This document shows positions 40,017-41,603 of a stretch of 41,603 nt of DNA, piece after piece. The stretch is from Bacteroidales bacterium (GTDB taxonomy: Bacteria > Bacteroidota > Bacteroidia > Bacteroidales > F082). The DNA lies in assembly GCA_016285355.1 (NCBI GenBank), contig JAEEQP010000032.1, positions 1 through 41,603 of the forward strand. The letters are read 5' to 3'. Both the position numbers and the translations under genes were made by a program. A model generated the notes under the pieces. That model made no database searches, was not told the DNA's origin, and worked only from the letters and a program-made list of their open reading frames with translations. How positions within the stretch are numbered: position 1 is the stretch's first letter; every line of letters starts with the position of its first letter.

Positions 40017-40424
40017 TTATTCTTCCTTAGCAACTCTGCTATCGACAATGATAGTAACGTGATTTGAACGCTTACGGATGTGGAATGCACGTCCGTGAGG
40101 GGCAGCCTGGATGCGCTTCAGCGTACGGCCTTCATCGACCCAGATCTCTTTGACGTAAAGGTTGCTGTCCTCGACGCGCTTCCCTTCATTCTTAGCTTCC
40201 CAATTGGCGATAGCCGAACGAAGCAGTTTGTAAACCTTCTTCGAGGCCTCCTTGGGCGAATATTGCAAGGCATGCAGTGCAAGCTCCACCTTCTGACCTC
40301 TGATCATGTCGGCCACAAGACGCATCTTGTAAGGAGACGTCGGAACGTTGTTCAGATGTGCGATGGCTACGTTTTTACGAGCTTCCTTGATGGATTCAGC
40401 TCTGTTGTGTTTTCTAGCTCCCAT
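40017..40424 (-). CDS. rplV: 50S ribosomal protein L22 (uL22)
   Basis: The 135-aa product shows [54 protein letters not shown] and the beta-hairpin end ([26 protein letters not shown]) that reaches into the exit tunnel. Gap of 13 bases to rpsS. Confidence 0.97.
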   Translation of the reverse strand: MGARKHNRAESIKEARKNVAIAHLNNVPTSPYKMRLVADMIRGQKVELALHALQYSPKEASKKVYKLLRSAIANWEAKNEGKRVEDSNLYVKEIWVDEGRTLKRIQAAPHGRAFHIRKRSNHVTIIVDSRVAKEE

Positions 40425-40437
40425 TGTTACCTAAATA

Positions 40438-40716
40438 TTACTTGTTACCTTTATCTTTATTACCAGCATGACCTCTGAAGATACGCGTCGGAGCGAACTC
40501 GCCCAGCTTATGGCCAACCATGTTCTCAGTCACATAGACCGGGATGAACTTGTTGCCGTTGTGAACAGCGATGGTCTGACCGACGAAATCAGGAGAAATC
40601 ATTGATGCTCTTGACCATGTCTTGATAACGGTCTTCTTGCCGCTTTCGACATTCTCCATCACTCTCTGCATGAGTTTGTAGTGGATGTATGGACCTTTTT
40701 TTAATGAACGACTCAT
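40438..40716 (-). CDS. rpsS: 30S ribosomal protein S19 (uS19)
   Basis: The 92-aa product [20 protein letters not shown] contains the S19 signature [46 protein letters not shown]. It pairs with S13 in the head. Gap of 24 bases to rplB. Confidence 0.97.
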   Translation of the reverse strand: MSRSLKKGPYIHYKLMQRVMENVESGKKTVIKTWSRASMISPDFVGQTIAVHNGNKFIPVYVTENMVGHKLGEFAPTRIFRGHAGNKDKGNK

Positions 40717-40740
40717 AGTATTATGCGATTTTCCTGATGA

Positions 40741-41565
40741 TTACTTCTTTCTTCTTTCGATAATGTACTTGCTTGAGGCTGCCTTGGGTGAACGGGTCTT
40801 GTATCCCTTGGCCGGCAAACCCTTGCGTGAACGCGGGTGACCGCCGGAGGCACGACCTTCACCACCACCCATCGGGTGATCGACAGGGTTCATGACAACA
40901 CCACGGTTGTGAGGACGACGGCCCAACCAGCGGCTGCGACCGGCTTTTCCTGACTTCTCGAGGTTGTGGTCACCGTTGGAAACGGAACCGATGGTGGCCT
41001 TGCAGGCTTGGAGAATCATACGAGTCTCACCGGATGGCATTCTCAGGATAGCGTACTTGCCCTCGCGCGACATCAACTGTGCGTAGGAACCGGCGCTTCT
41101 AGCCATCTTGGCACCCTGACCTGGGCGCAACTCGATGTTGTGAATAATAGTACCAAACGGAACTTCACTCAGGAACAAGGTGTTGCCAACGTTCGGCTGA
41201 ACGCCCTTGCCGCTGATGACTTCCTGACCGACTTTCAAACCGGCAGGAGCGATGATGTAACGCTTCTCACCATCCTTGTAGAATACCAAGGCGATGCGAG
41301 CAGTGCGGTTCGGATCGTATTCGATAGTCTTAACCACGCCCGGAACGCCGTCCTTGTCACGCTTGAAGTCGATGATTCTGTACTTCTGTTTGTGTCCGCC
41401 ACCTCTGTAACGGACAGTCATTTTACCACTGGAGTTACGGCCACCCGTGCTCTTCATAGGAGCAAGCAACGACTTCTCGGGTTTGTCGGTCGTAATCTCG
41501 TCAAATGCGCTCAAAACCTTGAAACGCTGACCTGGTGTCGTAGGTTTATATTTCTTTAAAGCCAT
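40741..41565 (-). CDS. rplB: 50S ribosomal protein L2 (uL2)
   Basis: The 274-aa product has the L2 signature [38 protein letters not shown], which includes the His near the peptidyl-transferase centre, and the N-terminal OB region. The neighbouring rplW would lie just upstream, beyond the right edge of the window; 41566-41603 holds only its spacer or end. The first gene of the visible ribosomal operon. Confidence 0.97.
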   Translation of the reverse strand: MALKKYKPTTPGQRFKVLSAFDEITTDKPEKSLLAPMKSTGGRNSSGKMTVRYRGGGHKQKYRIIDFKRDKDGVPGVVKTIEYDPNRTARIALVFYKDGEKRYIIAPAGLKVGQEVISGKGVQPNVGNTLFLSEVPFGTIIHNIELRPGQGAKMARSAGSYAQLMSREGKYAILRMPSGETRMILQACKATIGSVSNGDHNLEKSGKAGRSRWLGRRPHNRGVVMNPVDHPMGGGEGRASGGHPRSRKGLPAKGYKTRSPKAASSKYIIERRKK

Positions 41566-41603
41566 TTTCAGATATTGCTAAAAAAGTCAATTGTTTCACC
41601 TTC

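Overview
The window looks like a chromosomal segment of a Bacteroidota bacterium, most likely order Bacteroidales. Three things point there. Many genes have promoters of the Bacteroidota type, with a -7 box TAnnTTTG and often TTG or TTTG about 18-20 bases upstream. The block rpsU - tyrosine recombinase - hpf - tRNA-Thr - tRNA-Tyr is the order I know from Bacteroides upstream of tuf. The merged S10/spc/alpha ribosomal operon also has the phylum's usual order. The species cannot be named from sequence alone.

Layout. 1-2000 (minus strand): two tRNAs, hpf, a XerC/D-type recombinase and rpsU. 2035-6791 (plus): an outer-membrane barrel-like protein, then a minimal Tat translocase (tatA-tatC) followed by a NapH-NapG-like membrane iron-sulfur protein with an internal Tat motif and an aldo/keto reductase lipoprotein with a Tat signal. 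This looks like an exporter encoded beside its own cargo. 6827-13120: a His-rich Zn/Cd-type P-type ATPase, a GH20 hexosaminidase lipoprotein and a DPP-IV peptidase. 13179-13445: two tRNA-Val genes, each with a terminator.

13507-23704 is an accessory region: a C-GCAxxG-C-C protein, an esterase-like hydrolase, a 32-bp-period tandem array, a WYL regulator paired with a RhuM-Fic protein, a PIN-toxin module, and a minus-strand group of poorly known genes. That group includes an FtsZ-like protein containing only the G domain, a SprT-like metalloprotease, a 268-aa unknown and a 45-aa microprotein. Several are separated by copies of one terminator/promoter module. ElaA-like and PfkB-like genes close the region.

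23827-29129 (plus): a PLP aminotransferase, a REP-associated (Y1, HUH) transposase surrounded by and partly made of eight copies of its probable REP hairpin, and a four-subunit 2-oxoacid:ferredoxin oxidoreductase. 29145-41565 (minus): 25 genes from rplB to rplQ including secY, infA and rpoA. The map gene, often found between secY and infA in relatives, is absent.

The most notable items are the REP/RAYT unit whose hairpins are translated at both ends of the transposase gene, the truncated FtsZ paralogue cluster with duplicated punctuation modules, the 32-bp tandem array, and the Tat exporter with adjacent iron-sulfur cargo.
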